A DNA stretch of 64,000 bases, taken from Paracoccaceae bacterium (GTDB lineage: Bacteria > Pseudomonadota > Alphaproteobacteria > Rhodobacterales > Rhodobacteraceae). Shown piece after piece: positions 51,014 through 59,484 of this stretch (position 1 is the first letter of the stretch; each line of letters starts with the position of its first letter). A program made the position numbers and the translations under genes. Below the pieces are notes generated by a model, which saw only the letters and a program-made list of their open reading frames with translations, had not been told where the DNA came from and ran no database searches. The DNA lies in the NCBI GenBank assembly GCA_018223125.1, contig JAAEZA010000002.1, positions 113,474 through 177,473 on the forward strand, in the 5' to 3' direction.

Positions 51014-52435
51014 TCAGCTAAAGCGCTTCCAAAGGGTTTCCTGCGTTGGCTGGATGATCGTTTCAATCGCTTCCATTGCATCTACGATAAGGTCTTCGCG
51101 CCATCTGCGCCCTGCAATCTGCACCCCGATCGGTTGGGGACCGTTGGGCATTTCCGCGATATGCGTTGGCAGGTTTCCGGCAGGCAAGCCAAGGAAGCTC
51201 ATGATAAAGGACCAATGCGCAGCGCCCAAAACATCCAGCAAGCCCTCTGCTCCTTCAGTATCGCGCGCTGGCGCAAAGAAAGGTTTAAAGAGGAAGGGCG
51301 ACAGCACCAGAGGATAATCCTCCATGAACAGCGACCAAGCACGCGCGTAATGGGTCCGCTGCGCCATCTGGACGAGCAGTTCCTCGCCCTCAAAGGGTGG
51401 AAACTGGCGGTAGTATTCTTCAAATGCGGTATTCAGCTCTTCCGAGCCGTGCTTGCGTATGTCAGGGCCAATCATCACCTTAACCTCGCCCAACAGCGTC
51501 CGGTATCCGACCTCTCCGGTCTCACGCGCCAAAGGTGGCTCCACCTCTTCAACCACATATCCGACATCCGAAAGCGCAGAAGCCGCTTTGTCGATGGCGG
51601 TTGCAACTTCAGGGTGCAGCCCGAACCCGAAATCATCGCACGACACAGCAACCCGGATGGGTTTGTCCAGCGCCGACCCGCGCCACGGCATCGGGACGTG
51701 GAACGGATCCCGTGAATCCGCTGCGATCAGGGCAGGCATAGAGAGATGAAGATCCGAGGCAGACCGCGTCAGCAAACCCTGAACCGACATGGATTGCGCC
51801 AGCAAACCCCGTTCCACCTTCTGGCTCGGGTTATAGGCAGGCACGCGCCCCAGACCCGGTTTCACGGTGACCGCCCCATTGGCCGAAGCGGGAAACCGCA
51901 AAGAGCCGCCAATGTCGTTGCCATGTGCAAGCGCACCGATCCCCGCCATCACCGCAGAGCCGGCGCCCCCCGAAGACCCCCCTGCCGAAATGTGCCGCCC
52001 CCACGGGTTATGGGTCCGCCCGTGCAGCGGATTATCCGTGTCTGCGCGAAACGAAAATTCCGGTGTGTTGGTGCGCCCGATGACAATGGCACCTGCCGCT
52101 TTGAGATTGCGCACAACAGGCGCATCGTCATGCGCGATTATATCTTTGTAAGCCGGCACACCGTTCGAGGTTGCACAGTCTTTCTGATCCACGTTGATCT
52201 TGACCGTTACCGGAACACCATGCAGCGGCCCCTTCGGCCCGTCTTGTGCATCAAGCGCTTTGGCCTCTGCCCGTGCGGAGTCCGCCAGATTTTCAACAAC
52301 GGCGTTCAGCTCCGGATTGACCTCTTCCATACGCGCAATTGCGGCTCCGGTGAAATCAGTTGCTGTATGGCTGCCGTTCCGGGTCGCCTTAACGATCTCA
52401 GATGCGCTCCATTGCCAAAGTGGTGCAGTATTCAT
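51014..52435 (-). CDS. Amidase signature family enzyme
   Basis: 473 residues. The Ser-cisSer-Lys triad is visible: Lys in VPVTVKINVDQK (about 74-85), GGSSGGAGSAVMAGIGALAHGNDIGGSLRFPA (about 152-183) with the two catalytic serines, and preceding GRTNTPEFSFR (about 119-129). The C-terminal region PIGVQIAGRRWREDL (about 437-451) is also typical. It hydrolyses an amide or imide. It stands alone between the B12 importer and the zinc cluster. Substrate unknown. Confidence 0.88.
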   Translation of the reverse strand: MNTAPLWQWSASEIVKATRNGSHTATDFTGAAIARMEEVNPELNAVVENLADSARAEAKALDAQDGPKGPLHGVPVTVKINVDQKDCATSNGVPAYKDIIAHDDAPVVRNLKAAGAIVIGRTNTPEFSFRADTDNPLHGRTHNPWGRHISAGGSSGGAGSAVMAGIGALAHGNDIGGSLRFPASANGAVTVKPGLGRVPAYNPSQKVERGLLAQSMSVQGLLTRSASDLHLSMPALIAADSRDPFHVPMPWRGSALDKPIRVAVSCDDFGFGLHPEVATAIDKAASALSDVGYVVEEVEPPLARETGEVGYRTLLGEVKVMIGPDIRKHGSEELNTAFEEYYRQFPPFEGEELLVQMAQRTHYARAWSLFMEDYPLVLSPFLFKPFFAPARDTEGAEGLLDVLGAAHWSFIMSFLGLPAGNLPTHIAEMPNGPQPIGVQIAGRRWREDLIVDAMEAIETIIQPTQETLWKRFS

Positions 52436-52636
52436 TCACGGGATTCCTTTGCGGCTCGGACGGTTTTGGGTTCGCTAGATGGATTTCAAGAATGCCATTC
52501 ACAGGTAAGGGCATGTTGAGAAACGAAAGTTTCTGCCGACTGACCGGCGTTGTCAATAGCAGCTAACAGGTTAGCGAGTTTGGCAGATCGCCCTTCCGGC
52601 CGGGCGCGTCGATATTTGTACCCTGTCTCTGCCCCG

Positions 52637-52915
52637 CTAAATCATCGCGGAAATATCCGAATGCCGCACGGCGGAAACAGGCTTGTGGATAATGAAACGG
52701 GTTTCCTTAAAGCTGAGGCTCGTTATCCGGACTTCAGTTGCTTTATCCGGACAGCCGGGATCGCTGCAAACCGTTTCGCGCACTGAAACAAGGCAGGCAG
52801 CGCCACCCCCGATGTGCTCTCTGATCAACCGTTTGACGCGCTGTATGTGCCACAGGGACTTTGCCGCCTGCATCCAGTCAAGATCAGAGTTGGGTCGGGT
52901 TCGGGACATCGCCAT
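52637..52915 (-). CDS. Small conserved protein with CSDPGCPD motif, downstream of hisI2
   Basis: About 90-92 residues; starts at ATG 52915 or 52909, both inside the true end of hisI2. Sequence plan: helix DLDWMQAAKSLWHIQRVKRLI, then VRETVCSDPGCPD with two Cys, a beta strand pair, and IHKPVSAVRHSDI at the end. I recognise the C-S-D-P-x-C-P motif with a trailing IHKP from small proteins next to COG0523 metal chaperones, but I cannot name the family. The gene reads in the same frame as the 5' part of hisI2 because of a frameshift there, so automatic annotation would fuse them. In the next 200 bases only a CGCCC/GGGCG hairpin (about 52589-52606) is seen. Confidence 0.6.
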   Translation of the reverse strand: MAMSRTRPNSDLDWMQAAKSLWHIQRVKRLIREHIGGGAACLVSVRETVCSDPGCPDKATEVRITSLSFKETRFIIHKPVSAVRHSDISAMI

Positions 52916-53356
52916 ACACTGCCATCGGATCGAATGTCTTTTGTGTTTCAAGAAAGCAAAGCGGCCCTCCGGCCTGTTCCCCATGGGGCACCGCACGGTA
53001 AAACAGGACCGGTAGCCGACGTGACAGGACGCGCCGGAACCGGTGACATCGACACGTAACCAAAGTGCATCCTGATCATCGTCGATTCGGGCTTCTACGA
53101 GCTCTTGCACCAAACCGGAGTGCGCCCCCTTATGCCACAGCACCTGCCGCGCGCGGCTGAAATAATGCGCCTCGCCCGTTTGGATCGTCAATCGAAAGGC
53201 TTCTGCGTTCATCCAGCCAAGCATCAGCACATCCCCCGTGGCCGCATCGGTTGTGATGCAGGGCAACAGACCGTCCTCGCCAAACTTCGGCGCAAGGTCC
53301 GTGCCCTCCTCCACTTGGGCCACAGATTGGCGGGGTTGGAATTTCAAATCTGTCAT
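52884..53356 (-). pseudogene. hisI: Phosphoribosyl-AMP cyclohydrolase paralogue HisI2, frameshifted near its end
   Basis: The main frame encodes PRA-CH up to about residue 136 (PCITTDAATGDVLMLGWMN, HYFSRARQVLWHKG, GASCHVGYRSCF). After FAFLK the frame is lost. Reading one base off from 52946 gives TQKTFDPMAVYGDVPNPTQL and a TGA (stop 52884-52886), the standard C-terminus of HisI. Restoring one A in the AAA run at about 52946-52948 repairs the gene. The usual DCD motif with the third zinc-ligand Cys is DDD here, as expected for a zinc-sparing paralogue. Such HisI2 genes are found in Zur regulons. The defect may be a real mutation or a sequencing error in the A run. Confidence 0.8.
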
Positions 53357-53387
53357 TTTGTTCCATACGAAGGTCTTGTTTGCAGAT

Positions 53388-53404
53388 ATGTTATTTTATA
53401 ACAT
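53388..53404. promoter_or_regulatory. Zur-like operator between hisI2 and the COG0523 gene
   Basis: ATGTTAT-TTT-ATAACAT is a perfect 7-bp inverted repeat with a 3-base centre, close to the alphaproteobacterial Zur consensus TGTTATAnnATAACA. It is centred between divergent hisI2 and the COG0523 gene, so one box may serve both. Confidence 0.75.
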
Positions 53405-53447
53405 TAATTAATTGAAAGCAGATCATGGCAAAAAGGCGATCCCCAAA

Positions 53448-54596
53448 ATGGCATCGGATGACACACGAATTCCGGTCACTTTGTTGACCGGATTTCTGGG
53501 TGCAGGAAAGACAACCCTGTTGAACCACCTGGTCCGCGATCCGGACGCGGGGCGAATTGCCGTTATCATGAACGAATTTGGTGATGTTGGCCTTGATCAC
53601 GACCTGATCGAGGAGGCCACGGAAGAAACTGTTCTGTTGCAATCAGGATGTCTCTGCTGTGCGATCCTCGGGGATCTTGCCAAGACACTGAACACCCTTA
53701 TCGCAAAGCGCGCGTCTGGCAGGTTGCATTTTGACCGCGTTGTTATCGAAACCAGCGGCATAGCTGATCCGGGACCGATTGTTCATACCTTGGCGACGGA
53801 TCACCAGATCGCGCAGGCGTTCCGGCTGGATGGTGTTGTTACGCTGGCAGATGCGGCGACTGGAATGGTCACGCTCGATCAACAGTTCGAGGCCGTTCAT
53901 CAGGTGGCTATGGCCGACGTGCTGATCCTGTCAAAGACCGATCTGGTAGAGCCGTTTGCCCTGTCGCGGCTGGAAAAACGCCTTGAGGGGATCAATGGCG
54001 CGGCGCGACGGATCCGCGCGGATCAAGGGCGCGTACCCCGAGGCACGCTTTTCGGCCTGTCCGCGATGCGCGAAAGCGTAACATCACCGGTTCTGGATAC
54101 ATGGCTGGGGATGACGCCAGATCTTGTGAAACCGGATCCGCTGGCTGGGCTGTCGGGTTTCGCGGAACAGCCCGCTGCGTCAATGGCTTTCAGCCCGAGC
54201 CTGCCAACACCCCATGATCGCCATGACCAGCGGATCACTTCTGCATCTATTGAAGTGAAAGACCCGATTCCCGCAAATATCTTCGACTTCTGGCTGGATA
54301 CGTTGATCGCGCTGAAAGGTTCGAACATCTTGCGCATGAAGGGTATCTTGCACGTCGAAGGGCTGCCCTATCCGTTTGTTATTCATGGTGTGCAACACAT
54401 CCTTGACGCGCCAGTGCCGCTGAAAAACTGGGAACGCGCAGACACCACCAGCCGCGTTGTTGTTATCGCGCGGGATATGGACGCAGCGGACCTCAAGGCC
54501 GGTCTGGACATACTGTTGATGCAGCCGGACGACGGGGCACCCCCAACGGATCAATCCGGCGGCTTGGTGGTCAAGACAACCGAATTGCCGTTCTGA
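53448..54596 (+). CDS. COG0523 (CobW/ZigA-type) zinc-related GTPase
   Basis: 382 residues from ATG 53448 (MASDDTRIPV); a TTG at 53412 is possible but overlaps the operator side. Walker A TGFLGAGKTTLLNHL (about 11-25), the CxCC metal motif LQSGCLCCAI (about 64-73), Walker B-like VIETSGIADP (about 99-108) and SKTD (about 165-168, base recognition). The C-terminal CobW domain is about 260-370. COG0523 proteins act as metal insertases or chaperones; this context (hisI2, thrS2, Zur-like box) fits the zinc-limitation subgroup rather than cobalamin synthesis. The thrS2 remnant starts 100 bases downstream on the same strand. Confidence 0.87.
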   Translation: MASDDTRIPVTLLTGFLGAGKTTLLNHLVRDPDAGRIAVIMNEFGDVGLDHDLIEEATEETVLLQSGCLCCAILGDLAKTLNTLIAKRASGRLHFDRVVIETSGIADPGPIVHTLATDHQIAQAFRLDGVVTLADAATGMVTLDQQFEAVHQVAMADVLILSKTDLVEPFALSRLEKRLEGINGAARRIRADQGRVPRGTLFGLSAMRESVTSPVLDTWLGMTPDLVKPDPLAGLSGFAEQPAASMAFSPSLPTPHDRHDQRITSASIEVKDPIPANIFDFWLDTLIALKGSNILRMKGILHVEGLPYPFVIHGVQHILDAPVPLKNWERADTTSRVVVIARDMDAADLKAGLDILLMQPDDGAPPTDQSGGLVVKTTELPF

Positions 54597-54696
54597 ACCA
54601 CCTCCGCCCGCTGTGCCCCTTACCCCGTACCACCGCCCCAACGGGGACAGTCCGAACGCAGAACAATTTTACCGATCCCGCAAGAAAGACCCTTAT

Positions 54697-56552
54697 ATGA
54701 TCCAAGTCCACCTGCCCGATGGCGCGACCCGCGCGCTTGAACCTGCCAGCACCGCTGCCGATCTCGCGTCCTCGATCAGCCCCAGCCTTGCCAAGCGCAC
54801 GGTCGCGGCGGTCGTCAATGGCAGGGTCGTTGATCTCTCCGCGCCGCTGCCCGATGGTGCGACGGTGGAATTGATGTCGCGCGATGATCCGCGCGCACTT
54901 GAACTGATCCGCCATGATCTTGCGCACATTCTGGCCGAGGCGGTGCAAACGCTCTGGCCCGGCACCAAGACGGCCATCGGCCCCGCATTGAAAAAAAGAT
55001 GCGCGAGATCATCGACGCCAAGACACCGTTCACCTGCGAGACGTGGTCCCGCGAACAGACGCGCCAGCACTTCGAAGCGGCGGGTGAGCATTACAAAGTT
55101 GCATTGCTCGACGCCATTCCCGAAGGGGAGGCGGTCACCGTATACCGTCAGGGTGATTGGCTAGACCTTTGCCGCGGGCCGCATATGCGCAACACCGGCG
55201 ATGCAGGAAAGGCTTTCAGCCTGACCCGTGTCGCGGGGGCTTATTGGCGCGGTGACAGTAACAACCGGATGCTGAGCCGTATTTACGGCGTTGCCTTTGC
55301 CGACAAGGCTGCACTGGACGCCCATACCGTCATGATGGCCGAAGCAGAAAAACGTGATCACCGCAAGCTGGGCCGCGAGATGAACCTCTTTCACTTTGAA
55401 GAAGTCGCGCCCGGATCGGTGTTTTGGCACGCAAAGGGCTGGCGGTTATTCCAGACACTGATCTCTTACATGCGCGACCGCCAAGAGGACGCGGGCTATA
55501 TCGAGGTGAACTCGCCCGATATTATGGAACGCGCCCTGTGGGAAACTTCGGGCCATTGGCAGAACTACCGCCAGAACATGTTTTTGGCAAAGACCGAAGA
55601 CGACCGCGATTATGCGCTCAAACCCATGAACTGCCCCGGCCATATGCTGATCTACGGGCAAGGCACCAAAAGCTATCGCGATCTGCCACTAAAGATCGCT
55701 GAATTCGGAAAGGTGCACCGGTACGAGCCGTCAGGCGCGCTGCACGGTCTGTTGCGGGTGCGCAGTTTCACCCAGGACGACGCCCATATCTATTGCACGC
55801 CTGAGCAACTGACGCAGGAGTGCCTGAAGGTCAACGATCTGGTCCTGTCGATCTATCGTGATTTCGGCTTCGACGATGTGCGCATCAAGCTATCGACCCG
55901 CCCCGAAAACCGTATCGGCAGCGAGGAAAGCTGGGACCGCTCCGAAGATGCGTTGCGCAGAGCGCTGGATCAGGCAGGCCACCCCTATTCCGTCTTTGAA
56001 GGCGAAGGCGCGTTTTACGGACCGAAACTGGAATACGTGCTGCGCGACGCCATTGGCAGGGATTGGCAATGCGGCACGCTTCAGGTGGATTTCAACCTGC
56101 CGGAACGTTTTGGCACCACCTATGTTGCACCCTCCGGCGACAAACTGGCGCCTGTCATGCTCCACCGCGCCCTTTTTGGCTCACTGGAACGGTTCACCGG
56201 AATCCTGATTGAACACCATGCCGGGCATCTACCGCTTTGGCTGGCGCCCGTGCAGGCGGTTGTGGCCACCGTCACCAGCGCCGCGGACGATTGGGCCATT
56301 GCGGTTGCCGAGGCTTTCAAAGCCGCCGGTCTGCGGGTGGAAACCGATCTGCGCAATGAAAAGATCAGCTATAAAGTGCGGGAACACGCGCTGCAAAAAA
56401 TCCCCGTGCAAATCGCTCTCGGGGCACGGGAAACCGAAGACCGCACCGTAACGATTCGCCGCCATGGAACCGACAAAACCCGGACCATGCAATTGGACGA
56501 CGCAGTGCAGGCCTTGGCCGCAGATGCGCAAAAGCCCGCTTCCGCCCGCTAA
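54697..56552 (+). pseudogene. thrS: Threonyl-tRNA synthetase paralogue ThrS2, internal deletion with frameshift
   Basis: From ATG 54697 the frame encodes TGS and the start of the editing domain ([18 protein letters not shown], ending TKTAIGPA at about 54985). The rest is in another frame: IEKKMREII onward, then [38 protein letters not shown] and a complete anticodon-binding domain to 56552. Compared with E. coli ThrRS, the residues between GP(V) and EK(R)M, about 22-24 of them including GFYYD, are missing, so roughly 65-70 bases have gone and the frame is shifted. Zinc ligands C, H, H and the editing residues are otherwise intact. ThrS2 copies occur in Zur regulons as stand-ins under zinc starvation. 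As read it cannot make a whole enzyme. Confidence 0.82.
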
Positions 56553-56568
56553 CAGAGCCCATGAAAAG

Positions 56569-57060
56569 ATGAACTATCCCATGCAAATTACCCCGGACGA
56601 CATCGCAAAAGCCCTCACTACATGGGGCAACGGCAAAATCGCCATCTCCAAAGCCTTCGAGGACGGAGGCATCGAAGCGGCCCGTAAGGTCGCTTCTGCC
56701 AATATCGACAATTACTACGGCTACAATCTTGGACCGGTCCTGTTCAAACCGACTATGGCAAGCGGCGAGCAGACCTTCCGCCCCACCAAAGCAGGTGCAC
56801 TGGCGTATTTCTGCGGCCACTCCGACGAATATCCGCTCGACACCGGTTTTGCCATTATGGGCTGGCGCGCATCACACGCCATAACCTCTGCCACCTTTAT
56901 TCAAGGCGATGTTGCGATGTGGATGGGGTGGATAAAGCTGACCAACAAGGATGGCTCTGTCACCACGGTCGATAAGAGTTTTGGATACAAGAAAGATAAA
57001 AGCGGCAATCTGCGCATCATACATCACCATTCGTCGCTGCCATATCAACCGCACCGTTAG
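56569..57060 (+). CDS. NTF2/SnoaL-like protein of the zinc cluster
   Basis: 163 residues from ATG 56569, 16 bases after thrS2. It looks like the alpha+beta cone fold: DIAKALTTWGNGKIAISKAF (about 9-28), YYGYNLGPVLFKPTMA (about 46-61), QTFRPTKAGALAYFCGHSDEYP (about 66-87) and a last strand FGYKKDKSGNLRIIHHHSSLPY (about 139-160). The ending LRI-HHSSLPY is shared with a family often labelled, probably wrongly, as phosphoribosyl-AMP cyclohydrolase. I do not know its function; the neighbourhood suggests low-zinc expression. Confidence 0.65.
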   Translation: MNYPMQITPDDIAKALTTWGNGKIAISKAFEDGGIEAARKVASANIDNYYGYNLGPVLFKPTMASGEQTFRPTKAGALAYFCGHSDEYPLDTGFAIMGWRASHAITSATFIQGDVAMWMGWIKLTNKDGSVTTVDKSFGYKKDKSGNLRIIHHHSSLPYQPHR

Positions 57061-57063
57061 ACC

Positions 57064-57079
57064 CCGCCCCGAAAGGGGC
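57064..57079. terminator. GC hairpin between convergent zinc and siderophore operons
   Basis: CGCCCC-GAAA-GGGGCG (about 57064-57079) is a 6-bp stem with a stable GAAA tetraloop directly after the stop codon at 57060. It has no T-run in either direction, so termination is plausible but not certain. No gene is seen in 57080-57255. Confidence 0.45.
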
Positions 57080-57255
57080 GCGCCCGCCGGCGACCTCCGC
57101 CGTTTGTAAATACGGATGGCCTGCATCTCCGGCTTGGACTGTCATTCGGTAAGTGCGAAGTTGGCCCTTAATCCGGGGGCGGGCGCTGGCGCCCTTTCCC
57201 CGGATGTATTTGATCTACAGACACTGTTACGGGCAGGCCGAGGGCAATGTGTCCG

Positions 57256-59484
57256 TTAGAAAGAGGTCGTCAAACCCAGCCACAATGTCCGGCCGGGTTG
57301 GTAAGTGTTACTACCCGTGTCCGATATAGACGTATCGGTAACGTTATAGACTGCTGCGTTCAGGACCGTAGAATCGCTGATCTGATAGGACATGCCCAAA
57401 TCGACGGTCGTATAGGCATCATATTTGTAGGCAATCACGTTGCCTCCCGCGTCAAATGCGTAGGGTGTACCATTGGTCCCGATACGCGCACCGGAATTCA
57501 CCTCCTCGCCGTGATAGGTCGCCGCGGCCCATGTATCGAGTCCCGAAACCGGAGTTTGCCAGTCAAGACGCAGCGAAGCCGCGTTTTTTGGCGTGCGGGA
57601 CAGGGGCAGTCCTTCGTAGGCACCCGTATCCTGACTGGAGTCGGTATAGGTATAGTTCCCGCGCAAAGACAGGGTATCGGACAGATCGGCCCGCGCTGTG
57701 AGCTCTATCCCCTGAATGGTGGCACCCTCCACGTTGTAATATTCCCAGCGGTTATAGTTTACGCCGCCAACTGTGATCGTGCCGCCGGTGTTGAAGTTTT
57801 CGATCTTGTCCTTGAACTCGGTCCGAAAGGCGGTTGCGCCCAATTCAATGCCACCCCGCTGCCACAAGGCGGACAGTTCGTAGCTGGTGCTTGATTCCGG
57901 CTTCAGTGACGCATTTGAAACGATGACGCCAGCCCCGCGCTGCGTGGTGTAGAAATAGCCAGGCACCGTCTGGCGAATAGATGGCGTGCGATAACCGGTG
58001 GAAACCCCGCCCTTGATTGTCAAACCGGATGTGGCATTCCAGACTGCGTATAAACGGGGCGTAAACTCTCCACCAAAGGCATCGCTTTGGGTGTAGCGCA
58101 TGCCGCCGGTCAAGGCGAAGTTGGGTGTAATCCTCCACTCATCCTCGGCGAAAACGGCCCATTCATCAGAGGTGTGTGTATAGTCTATTCCGTCACCAAT
58201 TCCGGGATTCTGATCCTCCAGTGCGGCACGCCGGTATTGGAAGCCACCAACAAAGGTATGAGATCCGGCCAGCGAGAAGGGTGCTGTCACCTTACCGTCG
58301 ACCACATAGTTGGTGATCTTGGGCGATCGGGCGTCTTCCTCCAAGGCGCCACTCAGCCAGTTATAGCTGGTACGCTCGCCCACTTCGCGCTGAAACCCGA
58401 GTTCTGTCGATACAGTCCCCCACTGCCCCGCATAGCCGAGCGCCAGGTCCTTGCGGCTGTTGTCGCGGCGATAGGGATCCTCTGTCACATCCAGACTTAC
58501 ACCGGGCATGGCGCGGTTCTCGACCTGGGCCACACCATATTCAAGAGTGATCTCGTGATCCGTGGCCGGCGTCCAGATCAACCGGCCGGCGAGGTCCAGA
58601 TTATCCTGCTTGTAAGGGCCGTCCAGTATGCCGGACTCGTCCTGTCTCAGCTTGCGCCCCCAGATCTGCAGGCCGAGTTTATCCGCCACAACCGGCCCGT
58701 TCAGATAAAAGGACAGCTGGTTCGAACCGCTATCGTCACCGTTCTCGGGAATGCGGGTTTTTGTGGTTACGGTCAGGACTGTGTCGTAGATGCCCTGAAG
58801 CAGGTCTTCGCGCATGATCTGCCTGACCGGTCCGGTTTCGACGATCCGGCCAGCACGCAAGGCAATGATGTGATCGGCATAGCGCGCGGCAAAATTCAGG
58901 TCGTGCAACACCACGACGACGGTCTTGCCCATCTGGTTGGCGGCGCGGGCCAAAAGCCGCATCACCCCGACGGCGTGGTTGATGTCGAGGCTGTTCAGCG
59001 GCTCGTCGAATAGCGCAAATTCGGTGTCTTGCGCCAAGGTCATTGCGATAAAGGCACGCTGCCGCTGGCCACCCGACAGTTCGTCGAGAAAGCGGTGTTT
59101 GAAATCCTGCAAACCGACCAGATCAAGGGCGGCGTTGATCTGTGCGCGGTCTTGTCCGGTCAGGCGGCCTCTGGAATAGGGATAGCGTCCGAACGCCACC
59201 AGATCGCGGATGGTCAGACGCGCGGTCAGGGTGTTGTCCTGTTTCAGAATAGCCAACCTGCGCGCCAGTGCATCATTGCGGATCGAACGCACGTCCTCCC
59301 CGTCCAACAGCACGCGACCGCCTGTCGGTTTTTCAAGTCGCCCGATGATGGACAGCAGCGTGGATTTTCCGGCCCCGTTGGGTCCGATGATCGCGGTTAA
59401 ACCGCCTTGGGGTAGATCGAGTGCGGGAATGTCGACCACGGTCGATCCCCCATAGGTTTTGGTAAGGTTCTCGACGCGGATCAA
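57256..59484 (-). CDS. In-frame chimera: siderophore ABC ATPase joined to a TonB-dependent receptor barrel
   Basis: 742 residues from TTG 59484, which has GGGAGG upstream and overlaps the permease stop. Residues 1-234 are a FecE/FatE-type ATPase: Walker A GPNGAGKS (34-41), signature LSGGQRQR (136-143), Walker B FALFDEP (156-162), H-loop LHD (193-195), ending at LLQGIYDT without the last 20 or so residues. From about residue 237 the chain continues as the barrel of a catecholate-type TonB-dependent receptor (TKTRIPENG, then SFYLNGPVVADKLGLQIWGR) to a typical C-terminal F (LGLTTSF). The receptor's signal peptide, TonB box and plug are absent. A deletion of several hundred bases around 58780 explains this. 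The protein is unlikely to work as a receptor; the ATPase half might still function. Confidence 0.8.
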   Translation of the reverse strand: MIRVENLTKTYGGSTVVDIPALDLPQGGLTAIIGPNGAGKSTLLSIIGRLEKPTGGRVLLDGEDVRSIRNDALARRLAILKQDNTLTARLTIRDLVAFGRYPYSRGRLTGQDRAQINAALDLVGLQDFKHRFLDELSGGQRQRAFIAMTLAQDTEFALFDEPLNSLDINHAVGVMRLLARAANQMGKTVVVVLHDLNFAARYADHIIALRAGRIVETGPVRQIMREDLLQGIYDTVLTVTTKTRIPENGDDSGSNQLSFYLNGPVVADKLGLQIWGRKLRQDESGILDGPYKQDNLDLAGRLIWTPATDHEITLEYGVAQVENRAMPGVSLDVTEDPYRRDNSRKDLALGYAGQWGTVSTELGFQREVGERTSYNWLSGALEEDARSPKITNYVVDGKVTAPFSLAGSHTFVGGFQYRRAALEDQNPGIGDGIDYTHTSDEWAVFAEDEWRITPNFALTGGMRYTQSDAFGGEFTPRLYAVWNATSGLTIKGGVSTGYRTPSIRQTVPGYFYTTQRGAGVIVSNASLKPESSTSYELSALWQRGGIELGATAFRTEFKDKIENFNTGGTITVGGVNYNRWEYYNVEGATIQGIELTARADLSDTLSLRGNYTYTDSSQDTGAYEGLPLSRTPKNAASLRLDWQTPVSGLDTWAAATYHGEEVNSGARIGTNGTPYAFDAGGNVIAYKYDAYTTVDLGMSYQISDSTVLNAAVYNVTDTSISDTGSNTYQPGRTLWLGLTTSF

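Noticed and set aside
52637..53356. A single 239-residue HisI fusion protein
   Set aside because: The normal HisI C-terminus appears in the shifted frame with its own stop, so the fusion is the product of a one-base frameshift, not a designed two-domain protein.
53448..54596. Cobalamin-synthesis CobW
   Set aside because: Although B12 import genes are nearby, its own neighbours are hisI2, thrS2 and a Zur-like box, and no cobalamin-synthesis genes are present.
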